A stretch of DNA of 64,000 nt from Sphingomonas paeninsulae (GTDB lineage Bacteria; Pseudomonadota; Alphaproteobacteria; Sphingomonadales; Sphingomonadaceae), in NCBI RefSeq assembly GCF_003660165.1, contig NZ_CP032829.1, forward strand, positions 930,001-994,000, in the 5' to 3' direction. Under the pieces are notes generated by a model. That model was not told where the DNA came from, did no database searches, and saw only the letters and a list, made by a program, of their open reading frames with translations. The translations under genes and the position numbers were made by a program. Positions 32,645 to 41,167 of this stretch are shown here, piece by piece. Position 1 is the stretch's first letter. Each line of letters starts with the position of its first letter.

Positions 32645-33957
32645 AGCCTGTCCAGCTTGCCCTCCCAGTCGCCCTGCTCCTGACCGCCCTCATTGCCGCT
32701 CCGGTGGAGGCCCAAACCGTCGCAATCGTCGGCGGCACCGTCGCAATCGGTGACGGCTCACAACCTATCACCGACGGCACCGTCGTTTTCCGCGACGGCA
32801 GGATCGTCGCCGCAGGAACCGGGGTCGCCGTCCCCGCCGGGGCGACCGTCGTCGATGCACACGGCAAATGGGTTGCGGCAGGCATGGTCGCTGGCTTCAC
32901 TAATCTGGGGCTGGTCGATGCGGAAGGGATCGAGGAAAGCAATGACGTCAACGCCAAATCATCGGTGTTCGCCGCCGCCATCGACATCGCTCCGGCGATC
33001 AACCCCAATGCCGTGGCGATCGCAAACGAACGCGCGGGTGGCATTACCCGCGCACTGGTTTCTCCCGCGACCGCCGGTTCGATCTTTGCCGGACAGGGCG
33101 CGGTGATCGACCTCGGTCATGATGCCGATCCGATAACACGGGCGCGCGCGTTCCAGTTCGTCGAGCTTGGCGAAGGTGGTGGCCGGGACGCAGGCGGCAG
33201 TCGCCCAGCCGCCTATGCCATGTTGCACGATGCGCTTGCAGAAGCCGAAGATTTCCGCCGTAGCCCCTCCACATTTGGCGGCCGCGAAAAGGCATCGTTG
33301 CTGAAACGCGGCGATGCAAAGGCGCTGCTAGCGGTCCTTGACGGGACCGTCCCCCTGCTCGTCCATGTCGAGCGTGCGAGCGATATCCGTTCGGTGATCG
33401 CCCTTATACGCACCTATCCAAAACTGAAACTGGTGCTGGTTGGCGCCAGCGAAGGCTGGATGGTCGCAAAGGATATCGCGGCGGCGCACGTGCCCGTTAT
33501 CGCAGCCGCGCTGGCCGACCTTCCGGCACAATTTGAATCGCTGGCCGCGACCGAATCCAATGTTGGCCGCTTGACTCAGGCGGGCGTGCCAGTCGCGATC
33601 TCGACCGTCGGGGCGAATACCGCGCCCGGCGAACACGTCCTGAAACAATATGCAGGAAACCTTGTCGCGATAACAAAGGTGCCGGGTTCGACGGGGCTGA
33701 ACTGGGGACAGGCATTTGCGACGATCTCGTCCCTGCCCGCGCGAGCTTTGGGCATGGATGGAGAGATTGGCTCGCTCCGTCCGGGGCGTCGTGCCGATGT
33801 TGTGTTGTGGGACGGCGATCCACTGGAACTGTCCTCGGCTCCGGTCGCAATCTACATCGACGGCCAGCCGCAGCCTATGCGGTCACGTCAGACCGAATTG
33901 CGCGACCGTTACAGCAAGCCGACCGAAGGAAGCCTGCCCAAAGCCTATGATCGCTGA
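32641..33957 (+). CDS. Amidohydrolase family protein lacking the HxH metal motif (probable pseudoenzyme)
   Basis: 438 residues with a Sec signal (to about residue 25, VEA-Q). It keeps the amidohydrolase frame: 'GTVVFRDGRIVAAGTG', a C-terminal 'GSLRPGRRADVVLWDGDPLE'. Where the first ligands should be, 'PG.ID.HTHLGL' is replaced by 'AAGMVAGFTNLGLVDAEG', so both histidines are gone. One His survives in 'LLVHVERASD'. It probably does not bind metal like its tandem partner and may act as a structural or regulatory subunit. The GTG start overlaps the upstream stop, implying a complex made stoichiometrically. Ends 3.8 residues-codons region before the GH3 remnant. Confidence 0.87.
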   Translation: MKPVQLALPVALLLTALIAAPVEAQTVAIVGGTVAIGDGSQPITDGTVVFRDGRIVAAGTGVAVPAGATVVDAHGKWVAAGMVAGFTNLGLVDAEGIEESNDVNAKSSVFAAAIDIAPAINPNAVAIANERAGGITRALVSPATAGSIFAGQGAVIDLGHDADPITRARAFQFVELGEGGGRDAGGSRPAAYAMLHDALAEAEDFRRSPSTFGGREKASLLKRGDAKALLAVLDGTVPLLVHVERASDIRSVIALIRTYPKLKLVLVGASEGWMVAKDIAAAHVPVIAAALADLPAQFESLAATESNVGRLTQAGVPVAISTVGANTAPGEHVLKQYAGNLVAITKVPGSTGLNWGQAFATISSLPARALGMDGEIGSLRPGRRADVVLWDGDPLELSSAPVAIYIDGQPQPMRSRQTELRDRYSKPTEGSLPKAYDR

Positions 33958-33960
33958 AAC

Positions 33961-33986
33961 CTGTCCGGGCGATGATCCCCGGACAT
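33961..33986. terminator. Hairpin between amidohydrolase and GDPD/GH3 remnant, possible terminator
   Basis: TGTCCGGG (33962-33969) and CCCGGACA (33978-33985) are perfect 8-bp complements around an 8-nt loop, 4 bases after the amidohydrolase stop. No T run follows on either strand, so the strength is doubtful. Confidence 0.35.
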
Positions 33987-33994
33987 AGCCAACT

Positions 33995-34186
33995 TTAATC
34001 GCGGCACTTGTCCATCGGAACTGACACGTAGTCGAGGGGGACGTCGGAAATCGACAGAACGAGGGGCACGGACAATGTTTTCATATCGGCACCACGCGCC
34101 GCAAAGCATTTTAGCGGTACGGCGAGAACATTCCATTCGCCGGACTTTGCAGCATTGATCGTCCGGGTAAGCACCGCAGTCGAGCA
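33995..34186 (-). pseudogene. Remnant of a GH3 beta-glucosidase C-terminal domain (ExoP_C-like)
   Basis: Not an independent gene: 63 sense codons ending in TAA (33995-33997) with no start. Read on the minus strand it gives 'VLTRTINAAKSGEWNVLAV', 'PLKCFAARGADMKTLSVPL' and 'LSISDVPLDYVSVPMDKCRD'. This is the C-terminal beta-sandwich pattern of secreted Gram-negative family-3 glucosidases (exo-1,4-beta-glucan glucohydrolase type). I recognise the pattern; I could not search. It is in the same frame as, and immediately follows, the TAA of the GDPD gene. The catalytic GH3 domains are absent. It is probably what is left after a deletion that fused the neighbourhood. Confidence 0.6.
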
Positions 34187-35308
34187 TTAGCTGTCGACAG
34201 CAGCACGGCCGAGAGCAGGATCATCGGTAAAAAAGCCGTCTATGCCTGTCGCCAGATAGCGTTTGATCTCTGCAATCGACCCCATTGGATTGCGTACACC
34301 ATCGCCGCCTTCATTCTTGAAGTCAGCGGCGAGAAAGTAGTTTTCCGGGCGAAATGTCCAGACGCGAACCAAAAGTCCCGCCTTATGAGCATCCGTCACG
34401 ATCGACCTTGGTGTTCCGAGTCGCCCTTCAGGAGTTAAAGGGATTACGCCTCGAATTTGGGGTGCGACGACATCGGCATAGGTCGCAATCTCCTTCAAAC
34501 CAGCGGGGGTCGTCATATCGCCAAAGGTCAGTTTTCCACCCACTGCGACGACATCGGCAGCAACCTGTTTGTCGTCACCGACCAATTGCATCAGCCGAAC
34601 ATTTGCTGGGCGCCCAAGTTTTCGCCGGAGGTATCGCAGATTGGCAATCTCGAACGACTGAATTTCCACAGGCGCACGGCGGGTATATTCATGCGCGCCC
34701 AATATACCGAGGAAGCGATCCTCCAGTGGCATTCCGATCCCGGCAAAGAATGTCGAATGTTTCAATTCGGGTACCAACCCCACCGTCCGGCCCCGCGCCG
34801 CAGATTCGGCGGCGGTAAAGTCGATGATTTCTTCGAACGTCAGCACCTGAAACTGACCGTCATAGCTTTTGCTTTCCGGTCGCAAACTGCCGAGACGCTC
34901 GATCGCGCGCAGGGTTTTTAGTTCATCCAGCGTGAAGTCTTCGACGAACCAGCCAGTCTGTTGCTGACCATCGATCGTCTTGGTCGTGCGCCGTCCGGAA
35001 AACACCGGATGTCTCGCGACATCGGTGGTTTCCGCGATATTATTCTCGTGCCGCGCGACCAGTACACCGTCCTTGGTGATGACCAGATCGGGTTCGATAT
35101 AATCCGCACCATCCTGAATGGCCTTGGCATAAGAACCGAGCGTGTGTTCTGGCCGGAGAGCCGAGCAGCCCCGGTGCCCAAAAACAAGCGGCTTGGCGCG
35201 CACGGGCGCCGCAAACGTCGCCCGTGCGCTGAATGATCCGGTGATCAAGGCCGCACCGGCAATACCGGCCGCTGCCTTGATCGTATCCCGACGGCTGAGG
35301 GCGTTCAT
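34187..35308 (-). CDS. Glycerophosphodiester phosphodiesterase (GlpQ-type), exported
   Basis: Periplasmic enzyme of 373 residues that splits glycerophosphodiesters into glycerol-3-phosphate and alcohol. A Tat-type leader 'SRRDTIKAAAGIAGAALITG' is visible. 'VFGHRGCSALRPEHTLGSY' holds the catalytic His; 'YIEPDLVITKDGVLVARHEN' holds Glu-Asp metal ligands and the second His. I chose ATG 35308 (MNALSRRD) with AGGGA upstream; longer readings lack a signal peptide. It lies 10 bases downstream of the TonB receptor gene, so the receptor and enzyme probably act as one phosphate/glycerol-phosphate scavenging unit. Its stop abuts the GH3 remnant. Confidence 0.93.
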   Translation of the reverse strand: MNALSRRDTIKAAAGIAGAALITGSFSARATFAAPVRAKPLVFGHRGCSALRPEHTLGSYAKAIQDGADYIEPDLVITKDGVLVARHENNIAETTDVARHPVFSGRRTTKTIDGQQQTGWFVEDFTLDELKTLRAIERLGSLRPESKSYDGQFQVLTFEEIIDFTAAESAARGRTVGLVPELKHSTFFAGIGMPLEDRFLGILGAHEYTRRAPVEIQSFEIANLRYLRRKLGRPANVRLMQLVGDDKQVAADVVAVGGKLTFGDMTTPAGLKEIATYADVVAPQIRGVIPLTPEGRLGTPRSIVTDAHKAGLLVRVWTFRPENYFLAADFKNEGGDGVRNPMGSIAEIKRYLATGIDGFFTDDPALGRAAVDS

Positions 35309-35318
35309 CGAGATTTCC

Positions 35319-37736
35319 CTAAAATCCAACACTGACCGTCCCGAATACCTGTCGCGGCGCAAGCGGAAACGCGTTGAACGTTCCCGATGCTGCACCAATG
35401 CTCAATGTCGATGCCGCTTGCTTGTTGGTGATGTTTGTCACGTTCAAGCTGACCGCCAACCGCTTGATACGCGAGCCGTCCGAGATTGGGATCGTTGCAG
35501 CAATCCGACCGGCCAGCGTGAAATATCCGGGTACCGAAAGATCGTTGGTGAACGTGGCAAAGCGTTTGCCGAGATAGTCCCCGATCAGTTGCACGTCGAA
35601 TATGCTGTAATTTGCAGAGACAACGGTCTTGTTCGTCCATTCAGGCGACCCTGGAACCTTTTTGCCAGCGGTGGGCACGGTGACGGTCGGAATACCGATT
35701 TGATAATTATCCTGATAGCGCGAATTATTGTAGGATAGCGCGTTGTAGATCGAGAAGTGCGATCCAAAATGTAGCGTTCCTGCAAAATCGACACCGTCGG
35801 TCTTCACGCTACCCACGTTCTTCAAAATTGCCGCACCGCTGATGATCGATGTGATGACCGTCGTCGGACTGATCGCCAGCAGTCGATTGCTGAAGTCAAC
35901 GTGATAGTAGCTAATCTGGCCTTCGAAGCCAGTGATCGGACCAAAATTAAACGACCGTTGGGTCCGCGCTCCGATTTCATAGGTCCAACTGGTTTCAGGC
36001 TGTACGGTATTCTTGAAATCTTCGAATACCTGCTGGCTGCCCAGAGCGAATGGGGACAGTCCCGCGGCCGCACTGGTCTGAAACCGGCGAATATTTTTCT
36101 GTGCGTTCACGAAAATTTGATCGCTGCCGGTAACATCCCATAAAGCACCGAGTTGGGGCAGGAAAACCTTGCTGGTGTTGATGCTGCCAATCGGAAGTGC
36201 GGTCGAGTTAGAAAAGGAACCTGGGATAGGCTGAACAGGAACCTGCTGGCTGGCCTTTTGAAAAGTGCTTTTGAAGCCCACGAGCAACGTCAGCGTCGGC
36301 AGAACGCGCCAGCTATCCTGAATATGCGTCTGAATTTCGTCGACACGCACTTCGCTGCCATATTGCGTAATTAACGGGGTCAACGTGTCACCGGGACGCT
36401 GATACGGCGTCGACGGGTTGTTGACATCGAGCGCGTACCAACGCCGGAACGACGACGAGCTTTGATGTTCGTACCAGCCGCCCACTTCGATGTGATGGTT
36501 GCCAAGTTCAAGCCGTAGCGTGGAAATCAACCCCCCGCGGTCGATGCGATATTCGGTGGTGCGGGTCGCAAAGCCCGAGCCGCCGAAGATGGTGCTAAGC
36601 CGGGCCAGATTGGCGGGCGTCGTCGGAGCGCCGACACCGCCCGGAAAATAGAATGAGAAAAGTCCCGGCAGGCCCGCGACGTCGATTGGTCCCGCAACCA
36701 CGCCGACACCATCGTCGTGATGATAATAAGCCTGGTTCGACCAGGTGATCTTGTCGGAAATGTTCCAGTCGTATTTGATATAGCCCAGATAATCGGTGCG
36801 CTGCGCATCGCTGTAATAGTTGCGATAATTTGACCCCGCCGCCCTATAGGCACCCGATGATAGATAAGTCTGGGCAGCGGCAAAATCGGGATAGAGGAAT
36901 GGCCGGACATAGGGTGCAGTCGCACGGTTGGCGACGGTGATAACAGTGGCGTCCTCGTTCGGCTCGGTCTTGTCCGAATAGGCGGCGTAGATCGTCAGCT
37001 TTCCCGTAGGATCATCATGCACGAACTTGCCATTGGCCTGATAACCGCCCTGTTTACCGTTGAAATCCCACGCACGACCATCCTGCCGCACGCCTGACAG
37101 ATATAGCGAATTGCCGTTGCCGAAGGTGCCGCTGTCGACGCGGACGAAGGTGCGGAAGCTCGAATAGCTGCCGACCGTCTGATCGATCGTCGCACCCATT
37201 TCCGTCTTGGGATCGCTGGAAAAGGTGTCGATCGTGCCGCCCAGATTACTGGTCGAGGCGGTCCCGAGATCGCCCGCGCCCGAAGCCAGCGTCACGCGAC
37301 CAACATTCTCCGAAATGATCGCGCGCTGCGGCGACAGGCCGTTGTAATTGCCATATTGCTGATCGCCGAGCGGCACACCGTCGAGCGTGTAGCCAAGCTG
37401 CTGCTGGTTGAAACCGTGCACGAACAGCGAGATATTCTGTTCGTTATTACCCCATGGGTCGGCGGTCAGGAACGTCACGCCGGGTAATGTTTGGAGTGCC
37501 TTTAGTGGGCTGACGCCAGGTAGTATCTTCTGGATTTCAAGACTCGAAACCTGGGTGACCGAACGGGTCGTGCGCCCGGTAACGATAATGTCGTCACTTG
37601 CCTGCGAGTCCGCATCGGCTTCAGCATCTGAAGCGGCAGGCGCGGCTGCCGCAGCATCGGCGGCACGAGCAGGCGCGGTCGAAATTATCGCAAGCGAGGC
37701 TGCTCCCACGAGCAATTGAATGGCGAGTTTTTGCAT
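35319..37736 (-). CDS. TonB-dependent receptor, GDPD-linked
   Basis: Outer-membrane transporter of 805 residues. The signal peptide ends ARA-A near 25; an Ala-rich linker is followed by the TonB-box-like 'DDIIVTGRTTRSVTQV'. The plug has 'LKALQTLPGVTF' and 'ISLFVHGFNQQQLGYTLDGV'. The barrel ends 'RQVFGTVSVGF' with terminal Phe. The close coupling with the GDPD gene (10-base gap) suggests uptake of a glycerophosphodiester or phosphate-rich ligand; this is inferred from context. The leader next to the ATG forms a 7-bp hairpin ending near the GGGGA ribosome site. The 113-base gap to the flippase holds no other recognisable element, and no clear Pho box. Confidence 0.92.
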   Translation of the reverse strand: MQKLAIQLLVGAASLAIISTAPARAADAAAAAPAASDAEADADSQASDDIIVTGRTTRSVTQVSSLEIQKILPGVSPLKALQTLPGVTFLTADPWGNNEQNISLFVHGFNQQQLGYTLDGVPLGDQQYGNYNGLSPQRAIISENVGRVTLASGAGDLGTASTSNLGGTIDTFSSDPKTEMGATIDQTVGSYSSFRTFVRVDSGTFGNGNSLYLSGVRQDGRAWDFNGKQGGYQANGKFVHDDPTGKLTIYAAYSDKTEPNEDATVITVANRATAPYVRPFLYPDFAAAQTYLSSGAYRAAGSNYRNYYSDAQRTDYLGYIKYDWNISDKITWSNQAYYHHDDGVGVVAGPIDVAGLPGLFSFYFPGGVGAPTTPANLARLSTIFGGSGFATRTTEYRIDRGGLISTLRLELGNHHIEVGGWYEHQSSSSFRRWYALDVNNPSTPYQRPGDTLTPLITQYGSEVRVDEIQTHIQDSWRVLPTLTLLVGFKSTFQKASQQVPVQPIPGSFSNSTALPIGSINTSKVFLPQLGALWDVTGSDQIFVNAQKNIRRFQTSAAAGLSPFALGSQQVFEDFKNTVQPETSWTYEIGARTQRSFNFGPITGFEGQISYYHVDFSNRLLAISPTTVITSIISGAAILKNVGSVKTDGVDFAGTLHFGSHFSIYNALSYNNSRYQDNYQIGIPTVTVPTAGKKVPGSPEWTNKTVVSANYSIFDVQLIGDYLGKRFATFTNDLSVPGYFTLAGRIAATIPISDGSRIKRLAVSLNVTNITNKQAASTLSIGAASGTFNAFPLAPRQVFGTVSVGF

Positions 37737-37745
37737 TGTTAGTCC

Positions 37746-37767
37746 CCGGCTTCGCCCGATAAGCCGG
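37746..37767 (-). promoter_or_regulatory. Hairpin in the 5' leader of the GDPD-linked receptor
   Basis: CCGGCTT (37746-37752) and AAGCCGG (37761-37767) are perfect complements with an 8-nt loop, 10 bases upstream of the receptor ATG and touching its GGGGA Shine-Dalgarno site. It could limit translation; this is inference. Confidence 0.35.
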
Positions 37768-37849
37768 ACGTCAAAGCGGGACCGCTAGCGGTGCTAAAAG
37801 ACTGGCTGCCTACAGAAATAAGGCATAAATGTTGCGATGCGAAAAGCGG

Positions 37850-39310
37850 TTATGCCGAATCTGCGGTTTTTGTGGACAGCTTTGCCACGATCAGCCGGGT
37901 AAAGTGGCGCATCTCCATCGCCAGTGGATGCGAACGCGTAAACAAAAGTAGAAACCAGCCGCACCCGCCAAGCAGAACAGCAGCGACAATTTGAATCACG
38001 GATGTCCCCGCTGACCAGTCATTCATATACATCAGAACAGCGGCAGGCAGGCACGCAACGACCGTAAGCGAAAACGCTTCCAGATAGATTTTCACCAGTT
38101 CGCGATGATTCGAATCCGCCAGTCGGGGCATCATCGGCACATATAAAGCGATCGAAAAGAAAGCAGTCACGACTGTGGATGCTGCCGCCCCGATAATCCC
38201 AAAAAAGCAACCGATGGTCTGGGCCATCACGCCGAAAATCGATCGGGATACTTCATATTTCACTTGCAGACCGAGCTTGTCGCGGACTGCAAAGAGTTCC
38301 CAGTTCATCGCGAAGGTAAGCGAGATAAATTGCGCGACCATGAGCAAGCTGAGCACAGGCGCAGCGCCAAGCCATTTTTCCCCGTACAGACCGGCTATTA
38401 ACGGTCGGGCAAGGACCGCGATGCCGATAAGCACAGGCCCCATGAAACCGGCGATCATCCGCAGGCCCAGCAGGAACGTATCCCTGACGACTCCGCGCTC
38501 TCTAAAATCCTTGGCGAGTTGGGCGTACACGACCCTCGTGCCTGTTCCGTAGAGATTGCTGAATATCATGTTCGAAAGGTTGGACGCCCGCGAATATAGC
38601 CCAAGCGTCGTCAGGCCCAGCAGTCGCCCCAGAACAAGGTCGGAAATGCGAGCGGCAGCGACCGAGACACCACTGACGGACATAATCTGAAAGCCGAACT
38701 TCGCTATGGGCCGCCATTGGGCAAGCGAAGTTCGGAAATTGACGTGATGCGGGGCAACGGACACGAAAGCGATCGTGCCAAAGACGGCGGATGCGACTGT
38801 TCCATAAGCTGGGCTCATGTAACTGGCCCCCATGGCCGCACTGGCGACCGTGACGATGATACTTATCGCCAGCTTCATCACACCAATCAACGACAGAGCG
38901 CCGAATTTCATCTCTCGCTGCAAAACCGTTGCTGGCCGAAATTCGGGAATAGATAATAGCGGGGTAAGCGCAAGCACTTGCAACACCGAAGCAACCGCGC
39001 TTTCCCTAAGAAAGATTGCCGTCGGATAACTCGCGCCCGCGATGATGAGCGCGAGCAAGATCGCCAACAGGGTGTTGATCGTGAAAGCGGTGTCGAGCGT
39101 TTTCTGCGATAACTCGACTTCGCGAATGACATAGGCACCCACCCCGAACGTAGAGACCAATTGCAAAAGGCCAATCGTCGCCGCGGCAACGGCATAAATT
39201 CCCATTTCGCGCGGCGACAACAATCGGGCGACCGCGATCGACCCAACGAATCCGATAAAAAAGGAAGCGAACTGAGCCGAGAAAGTCCAGATCACCGCTC
39301 GCCTTACCAT
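37850..39310 (-). CDS. Lipopolysaccharide/oligosaccharide flippase family protein (Wzx/MATE fold)
   Basis: A 486-residue polytopic protein with about 14 helices. The first is 'WTFSAQFASFFIGFVGSIAV' and 'ARLLSPREMGIYAVAAA' follows, the typical start of polysaccharide exporters (PST/Wzx). It flips lipid-linked glycans across the inner membrane for LPS, O-antigen or capsule. No glycosyltransferases flank it, so it is detached from any large glycan cluster here. It is transcribed towards the TonB receptor gene with a 113-base gap and lies next to tRNA-Ser. Glycan unknown. The 143 bases between it and the tRNA hold nothing recognisable. Confidence 0.88.
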   Translation of the reverse strand: MVRRAVIWTFSAQFASFFIGFVGSIAVARLLSPREMGIYAVAAATIGLLQLVSTFGVGAYVIREVELSQKTLDTAFTINTLLAILLALIIAGASYPTAIFLRESAVASVLQVLALTPLLSIPEFRPATVLQREMKFGALSLIGVMKLAISIIVTVASAAMGASYMSPAYGTVASAVFGTIAFVSVAPHHVNFRTSLAQWRPIAKFGFQIMSVSGVSVAAARISDLVLGRLLGLTTLGLYSRASNLSNMIFSNLYGTGTRVVYAQLAKDFRERGVVRDTFLLGLRMIAGFMGPVLIGIAVLARPLIAGLYGEKWLGAAPVLSLLMVAQFISLTFAMNWELFAVRDKLGLQVKYEVSRSIFGVMAQTIGCFFGIIGAAASTVVTAFFSIALYVPMMPRLADSNHRELVKIYLEAFSLTVVACLPAAVLMYMNDWSAGTSVIQIVAAVLLGGCGWFLLLFTRSHPLAMEMRHFTRLIVAKLSTKTADSA

Positions 39311-39453
39311 CGCACCCTCAAATTTAGACGAGATCGTCGCTGTACAGCCTGTCGCGCCCGGGCACTACACGCGTTTTCACGCGTTTGCACAGCGGGCCTC
39401 AGACCCATTCGACCGCAACTAGATCTTTATGATCAATAGCGGCCGAGGGAAAA

Positions 39454-39544
39454 TGGCGGAGCGGCAGGGATTCGAACCCTGGATGGGCTTTTGACCCATA
39501 CTCACTTTCCAGGCGAGCGCCTTCGACCACTCGGCCACCGCTCC
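39454..39544 (-). tRNA. tRNA-Ser (anticodon GGA)
   Basis: A class-II tRNA of 91 nt. The acceptor GGAGCGG pairs with CCGCTCC, with discriminator G and encoded CCA (39454-39456). The anticodon loop CTGGAAA gives GGA, reading UCC/UCU. A long variable arm (GAGTATGGGTCAAAAGCCCATCC region) is typical of serine tRNAs. The T-arm is CAGGG-TTCGAAT-CCCTG. No phage or integrase signal nearby. Confidence 0.96.
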
Positions 39545-39564
39545 GCATGCACTGGAAGGGGTGC

Positions 39565-39593
39565 GCCCTAGCTGGCGATAGCTCTGAGCGCAA
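39565..39593 (-). promoter_or_regulatory. Possible sigma-70 promoter of tRNA-Ser
   Basis: On the minus strand TTGCGC and TAGGGC are separated by 17 bases, ending about 20 bases before the mature tRNA. The -10 match is weak. Confidence 0.35.
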
Positions 39594-39645
39594 CCGGCAG
39601 GGCGAGTGTCTTTTGTTTCAAACACAACAGTGTCAGGATATCGCG

Positions 39646-40563
39646 ATGAAACGCGCCGCCCTCATCGCCGCTGCCCTGCTATTGCCCGCCGCCGCAACGC
39701 CTCTTCCTCCTCCTGCTGCTGCCCCCTCCGAAATCATTGCCGCAGCCCCTGTCGCGGATTGGGTCACGATTGCCGACGCTGACCTGCTCATCATGAACCT
39801 CGCGTCCAACAATTCGGGCCATGCACGACAGGTAATAATCCAGTTGATGCCAGCACCGTTTTCGCAAGGATGGGTTGCCAATGTTCGCATGCTGGCGGCG
39901 GTGCATTGGTGGGACGGGACCTCGGTCAATCGGGTGCAGGACAATTATGTCGCGCAATGGGGTGATGCGACCGGGAAGAAAACATTGCCCAGCGCGCTGA
40001 TCAAAGTCCCACCAGCGGATTATACCACTCCGCGCACCGACAAATTCGGACAGTCCGCTCAGCTCAGCGCAGACAGCTATGCTCCCGAAACCGGTTTCAT
40101 TGCAGGATGGCCCTATGCGTCCGATGGCCACGAAGCATGGTCCGTCCACTGTTATGGCATGGTCGGCATTGGGCGCGATATGTCGCCTGACACCGGCTCT
40201 GGGGCCGAACTTTACGCAGTCATCGGGCAAGCACCGCGCCACCTCGATCGCAATATCGCGCTGGTCGGGCGTGTCGTGTCGGGTATCGAAAACCTGTCGA
40301 GTCTGCCGCGGGGGACTGGCGCACTCGGCTTTTACGAAAAGCCCGAACAGCGTGTGACAATCAAATCGATCAAACTTGCAGCAGAGTTACCCGAAGCCGA
40401 CCGCCCGCGCTTTCAGTATTTGTCCACCGAAAGCGCCAGCTTCGCGAAATATGCTGACGCCCGCGCCAATCGCCGTGATCCGTTTTTTATCAGACCCGCA
40501 GGCGGGGCCGATATCTGCAACGTGCCCGTTCCGATCAGGAGCGTTCCGATCAAATCTCCCTAG
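39646..40563 (+). CDS. Cyclophilin-like peptidylprolyl isomerase, periplasmic
   Basis: A 305-residue exported protein. Signal peptide 'MKRAALIAAALLLPAAATPL' then a Pro/Ala-rich linker. The body is a degenerate cyclophilin: 'HWWDGTSVNRVQDNYVAQWG', then 'FIAGWPYASDG' and 'HCYGMVGIGRD', 'AELYAVIGQAPRHLDRNIAL' and 'GRVVSGIENLSSLPRG'. These follow the PpiA/CypA beta-barrel order. It probably helps fold envelope proteins by prolyl cis-trans isomerisation. I chose ATG 39646, with AGGA upstream; earlier in-frame starts lack a signal peptide. It ends with a 4-nt overlap with the convergent aspartic protease. Confidence 0.88.
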   Translation: MKRAALIAAALLLPAAATPLPPPAAAPSEIIAAAPVADWVTIADADLLIMNLASNNSGHARQVIIQLMPAPFSQGWVANVRMLAAVHWWDGTSVNRVQDNYVAQWGDATGKKTLPSALIKVPPADYTTPRTDKFGQSAQLSADSYAPETGFIAGWPYASDGHEAWSVHCYGMVGIGRDMSPDTGSGAELYAVIGQAPRHLDRNIALVGRVVSGIENLSSLPRGTGALGFYEKPEQRVTIKSIKLAAELPEADRPRFQYLSTESASFAKYADARANRRDPFFIRPAGGADICNVPVPIRSVPIKSP

Positions 40564-41093
40564 CGCAATACCATTCGGTCGCCTGCAATCTGTACGTTGC
40601 CGACCCGCCGCAACCAGCTTTGCCCAAGCAACGAAATGTTCATTTTGCTATCCACCACGACGGCATCGACATTGCGCGCCTCAACCGCGCCGATACCGAC
40701 CCGATCAAGGGTCACAGGTTTCAGCTTGATATCGCCGCCCGCTGTCTGCGCCGTTCCGGTAAAGTCGCCTTCTGAAAATTGCAGCCCCGCCGCCTGAGCA
40801 TCTGCGCGACTGAGCGCCACAGTTGTCGCCCCGGTATCGACCAGCACATGGATGGTCGCGCCATTGATAATTGCGTCGGCATAAAAATGCCCGTCGGCGG
40901 ATCGGGTTAACGTCACATCCGCCAGTCCATTACCCGCCGCCTCGGCGACCGGAAGCGCGTGCACCGTCATCACAGCCTGCACGGGCGCAACCGGGACATG
41001 CTGCCCGCCGTACGGCGAGATTAGAGCAACGGCGAATGCGGCGCCCACAACCCATAGTGCGAACTTCATCATAGCGATGAAATACCGCACCAT
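40560..41093 (-). CDS. TIGR02281-type clan AA retroviral-like aspartic protease
   Basis: 177 residues; an N-terminal membrane anchor (about residues 9-28 'MKFALWVVGAAFAVALIS') and one retropepsin-type domain. The catalytic motif is 'VLVDTGATTVALSRADAQ' (DTG) near residue 86. 'VVDSKMNISLLGQSWLRRVG' closes the family pattern. One DTG per chain implies a homodimer, as in retropepsins. Cleavage targets are unknown. The start is uncertain: AAGGG directly touches ATG 41093, while the tandem ATG at 41072/41069 lacks a site. Convergent with the cyclophilin gene. Confidence 0.87.
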   Translation of the reverse strand: MVRYFIAMMKFALWVVGAAFAVALISPYGGQHVPVAPVQAVMTVHALPVAEAAGNGLADVTLTRSADGHFYADAIINGATIHVLVDTGATTVALSRADAQAAGLQFSEGDFTGTAQTAGGDIKLKPVTLDRVGIGAVEARNVDAVVVDSKMNISLLGQSWLRRVGNVQIAGDRMVLR

Positions 41094-41167
41094 CCCTTAC
41101 GCAGTGTTAAACAGTAACGCTTCCATCCGTTGCGGTCGCGCGCGCTCCCCGCTAGGCGACTTTCACG

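Noticed and set aside
37737-37849. Pho box upstream of the GDPD-linked receptor
   Set aside because: No pair of CTGTCAT-like repeats with the right spacing.
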